Of a stretch of 64,000 nt of DNA, positions 1 to 10,949 are shown one piece after another. The stretch covers positions 806,001-870,000 of the forward strand of contig SKCR01032775.1 of the NCBI GenBank assembly GCA_019454045.1, read 5' to 3'. Numbering within the stretch: position 1 is the first letter of the stretch; each line of letters begins with the position of its first letter. Made by a program: the position numbers and the translations under genes. The notes under the pieces are model-generated. The model was not told where the DNA came from. It did no database searches and was given only the letters and a program-made list of their open reading frames with translations. This DNA is from Zanthoxylum bungeanum (Eukaryota > Streptophyta > Magnoliopsida > Sapindales > Rutaceae).

Positions 1-765
1 GGCTCGCGTAGTAAGACAATGGCAGCAAATGGAAATCACCGATCGGCAGAGAGTTCAACAGCTGTTACCCTATCAAAATGGCATGATATCCTCTCAGTTG
101 ATGTCACCACAACAACTGTTGCGTCAGCAGAGATTACATCATCAAGTTCAGCCGTCTTTGGCACATTTTGCCGCTTTGCAATCTCAACTATACAATACAC
201 CATCCCAGAAAGCAATGCATGGAGCTGATATTCGGGATCATAGACCGAAGGCTTCACATAGAAGCAGAGATCCAAATATATGACAGCTGAAGAGATAGAA
301 AGTATTCTTAAAATGCAGCATGTTGCGACACATAGCAATAACCCATACGTAGATGATTATTACCATCAAGCTCGTCTTACAAAAAAATAATAAAAAATCA
401 AATGGGTTATGGATGAAAAGCCATTTTTGTCCATCTCACTTCAAGGAGCTTCTTTCTCGGGCTCGCAACAGCACAAAACGTCTTCAAGATGATACTCTTG
501 GGAGAATTCCCCTCTCTTCCATACGTAGGCCTCGTCTACTTCTTGATGTGGACCCTCATTGTGGTTCTTCTAATGGGAGCACTGATTAGAGAGTCTCCGA
601 GAAGCCTCTGGAACAGGAACCAATGCTCGCAGCTAGGATTGTCGTTGAAGATGGCATTTGTCTTCTTCTTGACATAGATGATATTGATCGACTCCTACAA
701 TCTGGTCAGGCTCAAGATGGTGGCAGTCAGCTTAGGTAGAGGCGGCAGACCCTACTGGAAGGATC
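1..765 (+). pseudogene. Protein PAT1 homolog fragment (captured, broken)
   Basis: Frame-shifted translation matches the middle of plant PAT1, the decapping activator of mRNA decay in P-bodies. Pieces in order are QLMSPQQLLRQQRLHHQVQP and SLAHFAALQSQLYN (about 95-205), MTAEEIESILKMQHVATHSN (from 282) leading to PYVDDYYHQARL, HFCPSHFKELLSRARNS (about 423-470), LGRIPLSSIRRPRLLLDVDP (about 499-558), [20 protein letters not shown] (about 616-674) and [20 protein letters not shown] (to about 737). No intron interrupts these pieces, but several frameshifts and stops do. The homology stops at about 765, where the sequence switches directly to a TSS/CLU fragment. It cannot encode a PAT1 protein. I read it as a cDNA-derived fragment picked up by the surrounding retrotransposon. 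Confidence 0.8.
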
Positions 766-1668
766 ACTGCCGAGGCCCTAAAAGAAAATGTATTGCAAGT
801 ATGGTCAGACTGTTTCTCTTCTCAGATGCACATGTGACTGGATTACGCGCTTCTTTCTCACGATCTCGGCCCATCTATGGCACATCTTTTCAATTGTTTT
901 TTTGGCATTTGTCAAACTGTTGGGGAAAAAGTTACAAACAATGTGCACTATAGAACCCAAAAGAAAGACCAATCAGGTCATCAATCTTCTGCCAAGTCGT
1001 CTAGGGGCCAAGCTAGGTGGAAAGGCAGAGGATCTGCAAGAGAGAATCATTCCTCTTATATGAATGTTAGCTCAGAAACTGTGTGGTCTGACCTCAAATA
1101 ATTTGCAAAATTAAAATACCAGTTTGAGTTGCCAGAGGATACAAGGCTGCGAGTAACGAAAGTTTCAGTTATGCGTAATCTTTGCCAAAAGGTCGGCGTA
1201 AGTGTTGCAGCTCAAAAATATGATTTTAATGCTGCAGCTTCTTTCCAATCATTGGATTTCTTGAATTTTTAACCTGTTGTGAAGCATTCAGTTCCCATAT
1301 GTTCTGAAGCTAAGAACCTTGTTGAAATAGGGAAATTCAATTAGCTGAGGGTCTGCTTAGTGAAGCCTATACTCTGTTTTCTGAGGCATTCTCAGTACTT
1401 CAACAGGTGACTGGCCCGATGCATCGGGAGGTTGCTAACTGCTGTAGGTACCTTGCTATGGTTTTATATCACGCATGAGACATGGCTGGAGCTATTATGC
1501 AACAACACAAGGAATTAATCATTAATGAACGTTGCTTGGATTTGGACCACTCTGATACTGCTCACAGCTACGACAATATGGTTGTTTTCTACCATGGACT
1601 TAACAAAACAGAACTTGCTCCACGACACATGTCACGGGCATTGCTCTTATTGAGTCTTTCATCTGTTG
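766..1668 (+). pseudogene. TSS/REC (clustered-mitochondria, CLU-type) protein fragment (captured, broken)
   Basis: Directly joined to the PAT1 piece in the same orientation. The recognisable string begins EALKENVLQVWSD, then LSHDLGPSMAHLFNCFFGIC, then YMNVSSETVWSDL, FAKLKYQFELPEDTRLRV, KVSVMRNLCQKVGVSVAAQK, AGAIMQQHKELIINERCLDL and RHMSRALLLLSLSS. This is the middle and the first tetratricopeptide repeats of the plant CLU-family proteins TSS/REC, large cytosolic proteins linked to mitochondrial and chloroplast distribution. About 300 codons run without an intron, although the family's genes have many introns, so an mRNA origin is likely. Internal stops and frameshifts (for example after SSQMHM and after SDLK) make it non-functional. 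Homology ends at about 1668, where the tandem arrays begin. Confidence 0.83.
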
Positions 1669-1671
1669 TAA

Positions 1672-3400
1672 ATCGGCTCGGGGCTGGATTTCGTTCCGCC
1701 GAGGCCACTTGATTATTCAGCTCGGGATCGGAATACGTCCCACCGAGTCATGCACATTGGTCTGGGGATGTGACATTCCCCCAGAGCCAAGTACCTCTTT
1801 CAGCTCGGGGTCGGGTTACGTCCCACCGAGTCATGCTCATTGGTCTGGGGACGGGACATTCCCCCAGAACCAAGTGTCTCTCTTAGCTCGGGGTCCTCGG
1901 AATATTCAGGGACATACTCGATGCATTGGATCCGTGAGAAGCATAGCACGGGGATATATGATACCCCCGTGGTGATTGCTTGCTCCAGTGTTACCGAACA
2001 AAAGGAGGAATGTGCCCTTAATGTTTCGAACACTCTCTGATCCTCATATACTCGATGCAATGGGTCCGTGGGAAAGCATAGCACGGGGAGGAACTATGCC
2101 CCCGTGACGATTGCTTGCTCTAGTGTTACCGGACGTAAGAAGGAATACACCCTTAATGTCTCAGACACTCTTTGATACATTCATCATTTGGATCCAAGAG
2201 AGGCGCAGCACGGGGAGGCGTTGTGCCCACGTGGCGTGTGCCTGCTCCAGCGTTGTAAGGAGGAGCCCTCATACAATACGCAGGCTCCACAGTAACCTGA
2301 CGTATAAAAGATGTGCCCTTACCATTTCAAACGCTCTCTGATCCAAATCCTGGTTCGCTGGGACACTGAATTGAAAAATTCAGAATTGTGTTTTGGAGAC
2401 CTCGGACGGGACGCTGTTTCGAGGTATCTGTGCTGTTATTTACACTTTTTAATTTTTTTTTTCAAAAAATCCGTTTTCATTTACATTAGGTCTGGCAAGG
2501 GGACGCCCGTACCAAATCTAATAGGGCTTCAAAGGCGGATACACTTCCCCTCTGAATAAGTCTCAAGGATTAACCGATGTTTGGGGCTGGATTCGTTCCG
2601 TCGAGGCCAATTTGTTAATCGGCTTGGGAATGGATTCGTTCCGTCGAGGCCACTCGGATATTCGGTTCGGGGCTGGATTTCGTTCCGCCGAGGCCATTTA
2701 GTTATTCGGCTCGGGGCTGGATTTCGTTCCGCCGAGGCCACTTTGTTAATCGGCTTGGGACTGGATTCGTTCCGCCGAGGCCACTCGGATATTCGGCTCG
2801 GGGCTGGATTTCGTTCCGCCGAGGCCACTTAGTTATTCAGCTCGGGGATGGATGTCGTTCCGCCGAGGCCACTTGGTAATTCTACTCGGGGTCGGGCTAC
2901 GTCCCACCGAGTCATACTCATTGGTCTGAGGACGTAACATTCCCCCAGATCCAAGTATTTCTCTCAGCTTAGGGTCGGGATGTGTCCCACTGAGTCTGCC
3001 TCTTTGGACTGGGGATGTAACATTCCCCCAGAGCCAAGTCTTTCTTTCAGCTTGGGGTCGGGTTACGTCCCACCGAGTCGGCTTCTTTGGACTGGGGATG
3101 TAACGTTCCCCAGAGCCAAGTCTTTCTTTCAGCTCGAGGTTGGGTTACGTCCCACCGAGTCAGCTTCTTTGGACTGGGGATGTAACATTCCCCCATAGTC
3201 AAGTCTTTCTTTCAGCTCGAGGTCGGGATACGTCCCACCGAGAGACTTATCATCGGCATGGGATCGGAGCATCTCCCCCATGGTCGGCCCTCTATTGGTC
3301 TAGGGAGGGGACGTTCCCCAGAGCCAAATGTTCTTCTCAGCTCCGGGTCGGGTTACGTCCCACCGAGTCGATCGTCATCAGCATAAGTGCAAAGCATTTT
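1672..3400 (+). repeat. GC-rich tandem arrays inside the outer retrotransposon
   Basis: At least three unit types can be read. A unit of roughly 80-86 bp contains GTTACGTCCCACCGAGTC and CTGGGGATGTAACATTCCCC (about 1720-1900 and 2880-3400). A unit of roughly 130 bp contains GATGCATTGGATCC and AGCATAGCACGGGG (three copies, about 1918-2340). A unit of about 43 bp contains GGCTGGATTTCGTTCCGCCG (seven copies, about 2581-2870). Many units hold short inverted repeats such as CTGGGG...CCCCAG. Short open frames here are products of the repetition and resemble no protein I know. Confidence 0.8.
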
Positions 3401-3592
3401 CTCCACGGGTAGATATCGGGATCCTCGTTGACTGAGCACATAAAGGTGGCACGAAGGACCAGATTTACAGCCAATGCATTTTTCTCTGTGGTTCATGGAG
3501 TGACCACCGACGGATTCATCGGCACACCATCTTTTTTTATAGTTCCCGGCATCAACTCGCAAACTCGTTGTTACCGAGAACTAGGGGATAGA

Positions 3593-3911
3593 TGTTGATG
3601 GTGTTTTTTAAGCACTATGATATTTAAGCAGTACGGCAGGGGTAAAAGGGTAACTCCCTTCTTGATCGAGACCACTAATGCCGACCCGACCATTCAATGT
3701 TGCATACGCCAACGGTAAGGGGCCGAGCACTTGGTGATCAGTGACCGACCACTTAAGCTCGGGTGGACATATATTGTCAGATCGATAGCAACATTCTCAG
3801 TTCAGAGGACCATTGTGACCGACCTCATAAAGACCGACCAGATAGCGAGATATGCTCCAGATGATAAGTTATCATATTCTTATAGGGTAAGGAGATAAGT
3901 TATCATATTTC
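3593..3911 (+). repeat. 3' LTR of outer element, left part
   Basis: Starts TGTTGATGG right after a purine-rich stretch. It ends where the nested element begins at 3912. The sequence around the break (GATAAGTTATCATATT, then TTC) resumes at 10461 with ATATTCTTATGGG. Earlier in this piece the same GATAAGTTATCATATTCTTA motif occurs intact, which shows what the uninterrupted target looked like. Confidence 0.55.
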
Positions 3912-4505
3912 TGGATGCTGGATTTCGGCCGAGGTCCACAATCAGAATTTATAGGTTGGGGGCATCAGCGATCCTGCAAGACAAAGTAGAGTGAGCGGGA
4001 GAAGACTTCCCACCGGTGTGGTGGGTGCCGGGGGCACTCCGACGCTCAAGTCAGTAGTATGAAATGAGCAGTAAATGTGTAAAATGTGAAAGCAAGGCTT
4101 ACTATTACCATGACCTTCTTTGGGTGGCCGTGAGGGCGGAATGAAGTGTTTAAGAAATGTGAAGCTCTGAGAGCTTGTGTCAGAAAGCAGAAACTGTAAG
4201 AGAGAAGTCAGGCTTGCTCTCCCCTGTTTCTCGAATTGTGTTGTAATTTATAGATAAAGATGAGTGACTTTAGCAGCTGGCATAAGTCCCACAATGTGCT
4301 AAGATATCACTATTTAATGATCAAAGTGGAGCAATTAGGTGAAGTGGGGAATGTTAGGTAAGGTTTCGGCTTTATGTATGAATCACGTGGAATAAGGTTT
4401 TTATTGGGCTTTATCTTGGGCTTTCATCTCTGTCTATGGGCTTTATCTGACATTGGTTTCGAATGAAAAGACAGTTTTACCCCTGGCCCAAATTTGGCAC
4501 GTACA
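3912..4505 (+). repeat. 5' LTR of nested element
   Basis: TG...CA termini and a near-perfect match to 9867-10460. A 15-bp inverted repeat follows the LTR at once (ACTCTCTAAGTCAAG at 4517-4531 and CTTGACTTGGAGAGT at 4537-4551, one G-U-type mismatch). It could fold in the transcript near the expected primer-binding or packaging region. I cannot identify a tRNA primer-binding site with confidence. Confidence 0.85.
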
Positions 4506-4639
4506 GTTTGTCCCCTACTCTCTAAGTCAAGAAGTCCTTGACTTGGAGAGTATTTCACTATATGTCGAATAGAACAAGATGTAAGAGCACCAGTCAAGAA
4601 TGTACTAGTTCATGTTTCATACGACAAAGTGAATTCAAT

Positions 4640-5990
4640 GCATGGATTATGAGTAGTCCAAGTTTTCAACTTGGCTTGACACAAGCCATGGGATCTAGAC
4701 CAGATGAAGGTCATGTGTTGAACTTGACTCGCTATGAGCCATAGGGGATGTCCCCAGTCTACTGAACCAAATAAAGGCCAGGACAATCTCCGTACTACTG
4801 GTCAAGGACCAGAAAAGTCTTCAGATTTTTCTAGTCCAGATGAAGGTCAGGTCTTCAACTTGACTCTACATGAGTCCATGAGGGATATCCTCAGTCGACT
4901 GATCCGGACGAAGATCAGGATAATCAATTGACTCTATATGAGCCATGAGGGATGTCCCCAGTCGAGTGATACAGTTGAAGATCAGGATAATCAATTAACT
5001 CTATATGAGCCATGGGGGATGTCCCCAGTCGACTGATCCAGTTGATGATCAGGATAATCAATTGACTCTATATGAGCCATGGGGGAAGTCCCCAGTCGAC
5101 TGATCCAGTTGATGATCAGGATAATCAATTGACTCTATATGAGCCATGGGGGAAGTCCCCAGTCGACTGATTCAGTTGATGATCAGGATAATTAATTAAC
5201 TCTATATGAGCCATGGGGGATGTCCCCAGTCGACTGATCCAGTTGATGATCAGGATAATCAATTGACTCTATATGAGCCATGGGGGAAGTCCCCAGTCGA
5301 CTGATCCAGTTGATGATCAGGATAATCAATTGACTCTATATGAGCCATGGGGGAAGTCCCCAGTCGACTGATTCAGTTGATGATCAGGATAATCCCCATA
5401 CTACGGGTCAAAGGACCAGGGGAATTTATAATATCGTCTGACCAGATGAAGGTCAGGTCTTCAACTTGACTCTACATGAGTCCATGAGGGATATCCTCAG
5501 TCGACTGATCCGGACGAAGATCAGGATAATCAATTGACTCTATATGAGCCATGGGGGATGTCCCCAGTCGACTGAACCAGACGAAGGTTCAGGATAATCT
5601 CCATACTACTAGTCATGGACCAGTGGAGTTTACAATGTCGTCTGACCAGATGAAGGTCATATATTGACTCTACTTGAGCCATGGGGAATGTTCCCAGTCG
5701 ACTGAACCAGATGAAGGTCAGGATATCTCCATACTACTGGTCAAGGACCAGAGGAGTCTTCAAATTATTCTAGACCAGTTGAAGGTCATATATTGACTCT
5801 ACTTGAGCCATGGGGGATGTTCCCAGTCGACTGAACCAGATGAAGGTCAGAATATCTCCATACTACTGGTCAAGGACCAGTGGAGTTTACAATGTCTTCT
5901 GGACCAGATGAAGGCCAGGTCTTCAACTTGACTCTACATGAGTCAATGGGGAATGTCCCCAGTCCTCTGAAACAGATGAAGGTCAGGACA
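4640..5990 (+). repeat. Tandem hairpin array A (67-bp unit)
   Basis: In the core (about 4930-5400) the unit repeats every 67 bp, as shown by TGATCCA/TGATTCA at 5034, 5101 and 5168. Each unit contains GGGGATGTCCCC or GGGGAAGTCCCC, the palindrome AGTCGACT, and a stem-loop of the form CTGATC-(loop)-GATCAG. In outer units the stem changes on both sides together, for example CTGAACC with GGTTCAG and GACC with GGTC, while the loop keeps GATGA-like sequence. Confidence 0.85.
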
Positions 5991-6059
5991 ATGGGTATAT
6001 TGTCGAATGAGTTCATCAACAAGTTCCAAGATATAGGCTTGTAGATGTAGACTGCGATG

Positions 6060-6660
6060 AACATCAAGTCTCAAGTCATAACTATATGTGGTATCTACAA
6101 CAATTCCCAAGCTACATATGTAGATGTCGATTGGGAAAAACATCAAACATCAAGCCATGCATGCATAAAATCCACAATAAATCCCAAGCTACACTCATAT
6201 AGATGTCGATTGGGAAAGACATCAATCATCAATCTATACATGCATGAAATCCACAATAAATCCCAAGCTACACTTATGTAGATGTCGATTGGGAATGACA
6301 TCAAATATCAAGCTACACACGCATGAAATCCACAATAAATCCCAAGCTACACTTATGTAGATGTCGATTGGGAAAGATATCAAATATCAATCTATACATG
6401 CATGAAATCCACAATAAATCTCAAGCTACACTTATGTAGATGTCGATTGTGATTCATATCATATATCAAGACATGCAAATGTTGTAACTATAATAATTCC
6501 CAAGCTACGTACTAGATGATGTCGACTGGGATTTATATCACATCTCAAGACATGCAAATGTGGGAACCACAACAAACCCCAAACTACACACATATGGATG
6601 TCGAATGGGATACAGATCAAGCCCGAAGCCATACACACAAAGGATCCACAACAAGTCCCA
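6060..6660 (+). repeat. Tandem hairpin array B (79-bp unit)
   Basis: TCCACAATAAATCCCAAGCT recurs near 6170, 6250, 6329 and 6408, giving a 79-bp period. Later copies are more divergent. Each unit pairs TCCCAA with TTGGGA around a loop that contains ACTTATGTAGATGTCGA, so every unit can fold. No protein-coding signal. Confidence 0.8.
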
Positions 6661-6679
6661 AACTACACATGATTGAGAC

Positions 6680-8500
6680 AGACTGACTCCATGACACTAC
6701 CGTCGAATGGACTATCATATGAACCTGATGAAGGTCCATAAGGTACAGTCGAATGAATCTAATGAGTATCTATGTGAATCTTCATACTACAAGTCCTGAT
6801 GAAGGTCACGAGACTACTGTCGAATGGACATGTCGCATGGATTTGATGAATATCAAGGTTATTACTCATTCAATTGATGAGGATTTATGAGACTACGGTC
6901 GAATGGACTTGTCGAATGGACTTGATGAAAGTCCAAAGAAGTCATTACTCACTCTCTTGATGAAAGTCCATGAGACTACGGTCGAATGGATTTTATGAAA
7001 GTCCAAAGAATTCATCACTCACTCTCCTAGACCTGATGAAGGTCCATGAGACTATGGTAGAATGGACTTTATGAAAGTCCAAAGAATTCATCACTCACTC
7101 TCCTAGACCTGATGAAGGTCCATGAGACTATGGTAGAATGAACTTGGAGAATATCTGTCAAGGTTATCACTCTTCATACTTCTACAATACTACTGTCGAA
7201 TGAAGTTTGTGGAATGGGCCTGATGAAGGTCCAATAGAATATGGAGATAAACTTGATTAAAGCCATCAATGTCACCTCCATTCTACGAGACTACGGACGA
7301 ATGGACTTGATGGAAGTCCAAGGAGGTCATTACTCACTATCATAGACCTGATGAAGGTCCATGAGACACGGTCGAATGAACTTGAAAAATATCTATCAAG
7401 GTCATCACTCTTCATACTTCTACGATACTACCGTCGACTGGACTCATCGAATGAAATTGATGGAATTCCAAGGAAGTCATTACTCAATATACTAGACCTG
7501 AAGAAGGTCTACGATGCTACAATTGAATGAACTTGAAGTCATTACTCTTCTCTCTTATGTGAGACTACTGTCGACTGGACTTGTCGAATGGAGTTGAGGA
7601 AGGTCCACGAAACTACGATCGAATGAACCTGATGATTATCTATGAGAATCTTCATTCTACCTATTCATGATACTACTGTCGAATGGAACTGACAAAGATC
7701 CATGAGACACTGTCGTATGAAACTAATGCATGTTTATGAGAATCACCACTCTACTAAACTTGATGAAGGTCCATGAAGCTATGGTCGAAAGAACTTGATG
7801 GAATGACTAAATGAATCTTCATTCTACCAATCTATGATGCTATTGTCGAATGGACCTGATAAGGGTCCATGAGACACTATCGCATGAACCTAATGAATGT
7901 CTATAAAGATCTTCACTCTACTAGACCTGACAAAGGCCCGAGACTACTGTCGAATGAAACTAATGAATATTAATGAGAATCTTCATATTACATGACCTGA
8001 TGAAGGTCATGAGACTACTGTAGGATGAACCTGAAGAATATATGTCCAGTTCATCACTCTTCTCACCTCTACGATACTACTGTCGAGTGGAGTTTGTCGA
8101 ATGGAGTTGATGGAAGTCCAAGAAGGCAATGGTCGAATGAACTTGGCCTAAGTCCAAATGAATCTTCATTCTACCTGACCACGAAACTATTGTCGAATGG
8201 ACCTGATAAGGTTCATGACACTTTTCCAATGCTCTCCAGAGTTTATGGAAATCTATCCATAAAGTCTATAATGGATGATAATCTTCATACTACGTATGGA
8301 AATGATTACCCTAATATGTAGTATGGAAGAAATTGATGCTTATCGATGTCATTACTAATTATACAATACTTGAATTAGTTCAATGATACTACAATAGAAT
8401 TAACTTTGATGAAAGTCGCATGGAATTTCCATACTACCAAACCTGATGTAGGTTGGTCGAATGGACCAAATGAGGTCCAAGAAAATTTTCATTTGACTAG
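6680..8500 (+). repeat. Degenerate hairpin array C (GATGA-loop hairpins)
   Basis: Irregular repeats built from TCGAATGGAC, a GATGA core, a complementary 3' arm, and GAGACTACGGTCGAATGG. Stem-loops read as GGACTT-GATGA-AAGTCC in some units and GGACCT-GATGA-AGGTCC in others. Unit spacing is variable, roughly 70-110 bp. No open reading frame of interest. Confidence 0.75.
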
Positions 8501-9866
8501 GCATGTTAATAGATTCCCTATGTAGTCTCGAGTTGGTGTAATTAATGTAGCATGAAGAAGATAACTAACCTTTGATTTAGTCTGGAGGAGTTGACAATCA
8601 TTCCAAGTAGTCTAGGAGAGATGGGAGTTTTCCATGTAGCCTGAAGTGGATAGCCATCCATATTGTCGTATGGAGAATAGTTTTGTTGCTTGGCTTTGTG
8701 TTCATGCTCCACATACACCAAGAAAGCATATTATTATTTTGACTTTCGTTGAAGCCTGCCCCTTCTTTTCTTCCACGTACTACTTGTGTCGAGTCAAAAA
8801 TGAGAACTTTCATATAATCATTCCATGCTACAAGTGAAGATGCTCGTATGTAGAGTCAAAAAATCCAAAAATAAAAATGAAAGAAACTACAAGTATGAAA
8901 CACAAGCGAGAGTTGAATGTTTAGTGGTCAACTGGTATGTCCAAAAATGGGCCATGCAAGCCATGAAAGCAAACATGTATTGTGCTTGTATGGATGTGTT
9001 AATGAAGGCGTATGTTTGCTGGGCCATGCATGATTTGTCTCTTTCTGTATGGAGTGTAGCATGGGATTTTTCAAGGTGATGGGTGATAAGCTTACATCTT
9101 TTGTAGGCGTATGATGTTTATGCATATGGGATGGTTCGTGAATGGTGGAATAAAGAGAGATATTATTTCCACTATACTTATCTGATGGTTTTCAAAAATC
9201 AGAATATCTTGTAGTGTCGAATGGGACCTGGTTATTTTAAATCAAGTTGGATCCCATATGTCTTGGCCTGTGCATGGTGTTTTGTCGAATGGACCATTTC
9301 TCCTTTGCATGTGGCTTTGTTGAGTGAACCCCACAATCATCTCTTCTTTGAATATAATTTTACAGATATGATCTAGCATGTGGTTTCATAGTACGCTATT
9401 CTTACAGTCTACGTTTGTTTAAGGACTACATGTGGCAGAGTGCTTTCTTCGAGTGTAGATTGGAGATAATTACTCCAACATTTCCTTTCACACGGAAGAT
9501 GTGACTTGTTATGAAAGGTCGGCTGGTGAAATGTGATGGCTTTTTTAGTGATTAAATGGATGGTGTTTGATGATGAATTTTCACCTGCCATATTCTTGAA
9601 TGTTCATAAGAGATTGAGTTTGATAAGATAGTTGAAATGACTTGTAACCTCACGCACTATTGGAGATTAGTACTCGAGTTTTTCATGGATCAATTTTCAT
9701 CTTCCATTGATTGTAAATGTTATGTAGAGTGGCTGATTATGCCCAAATGTTATGTAGAGTGGCTGATTATGCCACTACAGGATTTGGTGTCTGTTTGTAA
9801 AGATTGTAGACTGAGTGGTCTTTGCTTGCTATGAATCGCTAAGGCCCCACGGTGGGCGCCAAATTG
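8501..9866 (+). other. Low-repeat internal tail of nested element
   Basis: This stretch lacks tidy repeats, although TGTCGAATGG-type words still recur near 9210 and 9285. A 27-bp segment containing TGTTATGTAGAGTGGCTGAT is tandemly doubled near 9716-9770. Short open frames (for example 8825-9079) show no family resemblance. It ends at the 3' LTR. Confidence 0.6.
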
Positions 9867-10460
9867 TGGATGCTGGATTTCGGCCGAGGTCCACAATCAG
9901 AATTTATAGGTTGGGGGCATCAGCGATCCTGCAAGACAAAGTAGAGTGAGCGGGAGAAGACTTCCCACCGGTGTGGTGGGTGCCGGGGGCACTCCGACGC
10001 TCAAGTCAGTAGTATGAAATGAGCAGTAAATGTGTAAAATGTGAAAGCAAGGCTTACTATTACCATGACCTTCTTTGGGTGGCCGTGAGGGCGGAATGAA
10101 GTGTTTAAGAAATGTGAAGCTCTGAGAGCTTGTGTCAGAGAGCAGAAACTGTAAGAGAGAAGTCAGGCTTGCTCTCCCCTGTTTCTCGAATTGTGTTGTA
10201 ATTTATAGATAAAGATGAGTGACTTTAGCAGCTGGCATAAGTCCCACAATGTGCTAAGATATCACTATTTAATGATCAAAGTGGAGCAATTAGGTTAAGT
10301 GGGGAATGTTAGGTAAGGTTTCGGCTTTATGTATGAATCACGTGGAATAAGGTTTTTATTGGGCTTTATCTTGGGCTTTCATCTCTGTCTATGGGCTTTA
10401 TCTGACATTGGTTTCGAATGAAAAGACAGTTTTACCCCTGGCCCAAATTTGGCACGTACA
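9867..10460 (+). repeat. 3' LTR of nested element
   Basis: Near-identical copy of 3912-4505 with TG...CA termini. The substitutions I noticed are CAGAGAGCAG for CAGAAAGCAG and AGGTTAAGTG for AGGTGAAGTG. Confidence 0.85.
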
Positions 10461-10949
10461 ATATTCTTATGGGATAAATGAGATAAATTATCCTATTCTT
10501 ATGGGATAAGGAGATAAGATATCATACTTTCATGGGGAAAGGTTGATGAGTCAGTATCCTAATAGGATATGAGAAGTTAATGTAGTTTTCAACTAGGAAT
10601 CCTTATGGGAAAATGAATATGATTTCTTCACTATTATAAATAGAAGGGAAACAAGTTGAAAAAGAGAATCAGAATCAATATCAAGATCATTACTATCAGA
10701 CTTGTAAACATAAAAGATATCAGAGAAGCATATCCCCGTAATAAAAGTACCATTCGTTTTGTGCCCGTGGATGTAGGTGGGATATGATTCGCCGAACCAC
10801 GTTAAATCTCCTTGTTGATTGGTGTATTTATCTGTCTTTTGCTAAGTTTGTTTTTGGTTCCCCCATAACCGAACAAATTCACTATTGCGGGAGGATTGTC
10901 TCGGGAGTAAATTCACATATTACCCTGAGACCGAAATCAACCGTCAACA
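10461..10949 (+). repeat. 3' LTR of outer element, right part, with promoter-like TATA
   Basis: Continuation of the split LTR. TATAAATA at 10635-10642 sits where an LTR promoter would be expected, about 300 bp before the LTR end. A CGAACCACGTTAAATCTCC segment near 10794, typical of many plant LTR 3' portions, supports the assignment. The LTR ends ACCGTCAACA at 10949. Confidence 0.55.

Larger units (their letters stand above)
3912..10460 (+). mobile_element. Young nested non-autonomous LTR retrotransposon (LARD-like) rich in hairpin repeats
   Basis: Two 594-bp direct repeats (3912-4505 and 9867-10460) begin TGGATGCTGG and end GGCACGTACA. I noticed only two base differences between them, so the insertion is recent. 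The flanks carry ATATTTC on the left and ATATTC on the right, an imperfect target duplication. The 5.36-kb interior holds no recognisable gag, protease, reverse transcriptase or integrase. Most of it is three successive families of tandem hairpin repeats. The stretch before the 3' LTR (GGCCCCACGGTGGGCGCC, about 9843-9860) is a conserved-looking internal end rather than an obvious polypurine tract. I do not recognise the family by name. Confidence 0.82.
1..10949 (+). mobile_element. Large LTR retrotransposon (3' part) carrying captured gene fragments
   Basis: Only the 3' part of the element is in the window. In order it contains a fused host-gene relic (1-1668), GC-rich tandem arrays (about 1672-3400), a purine-rich stretch (GAACTAGGGGATAGA, ending 3592) suited to be the polypurine tract, and a 3' LTR of about 0.8 kb. 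The LTR starts TGTTGATGG at 3593 and ends ACCGTCAACA at 10949, giving matching TGTTGA/TCAACA ends. It is split by the younger insertion at 3912-10460. No gag or pol is visible, so this is a non-autonomous or decayed element. The 5' LTR and the 5' target duplication lie outside the window, so the boundaries rest on the LTR ends only. Confidence 0.6.

Noticed and set aside
2529..2832. Open frames of about 90-100 codons on both strands with repeated peptide motifs
   Set aside because: They are produced by the 43-bp tandem unit. The repeated peptide arises from the repeat itself.
4900..5420. Regular 67-bp repeats resembling a CRISPR array
   Set aside because: Units are near-identical along their whole length with no unique spacers, and they lie inside a plant LTR retrotransposon.
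6700..8240. CTGATGA and GAA words suggesting hammerhead ribozymes, as in retrozymes
   Set aside because: CTGATGA and CGAA occur together, but the required helix II between them does not form, and the bases pair better as simple GATGA-loop hairpins.
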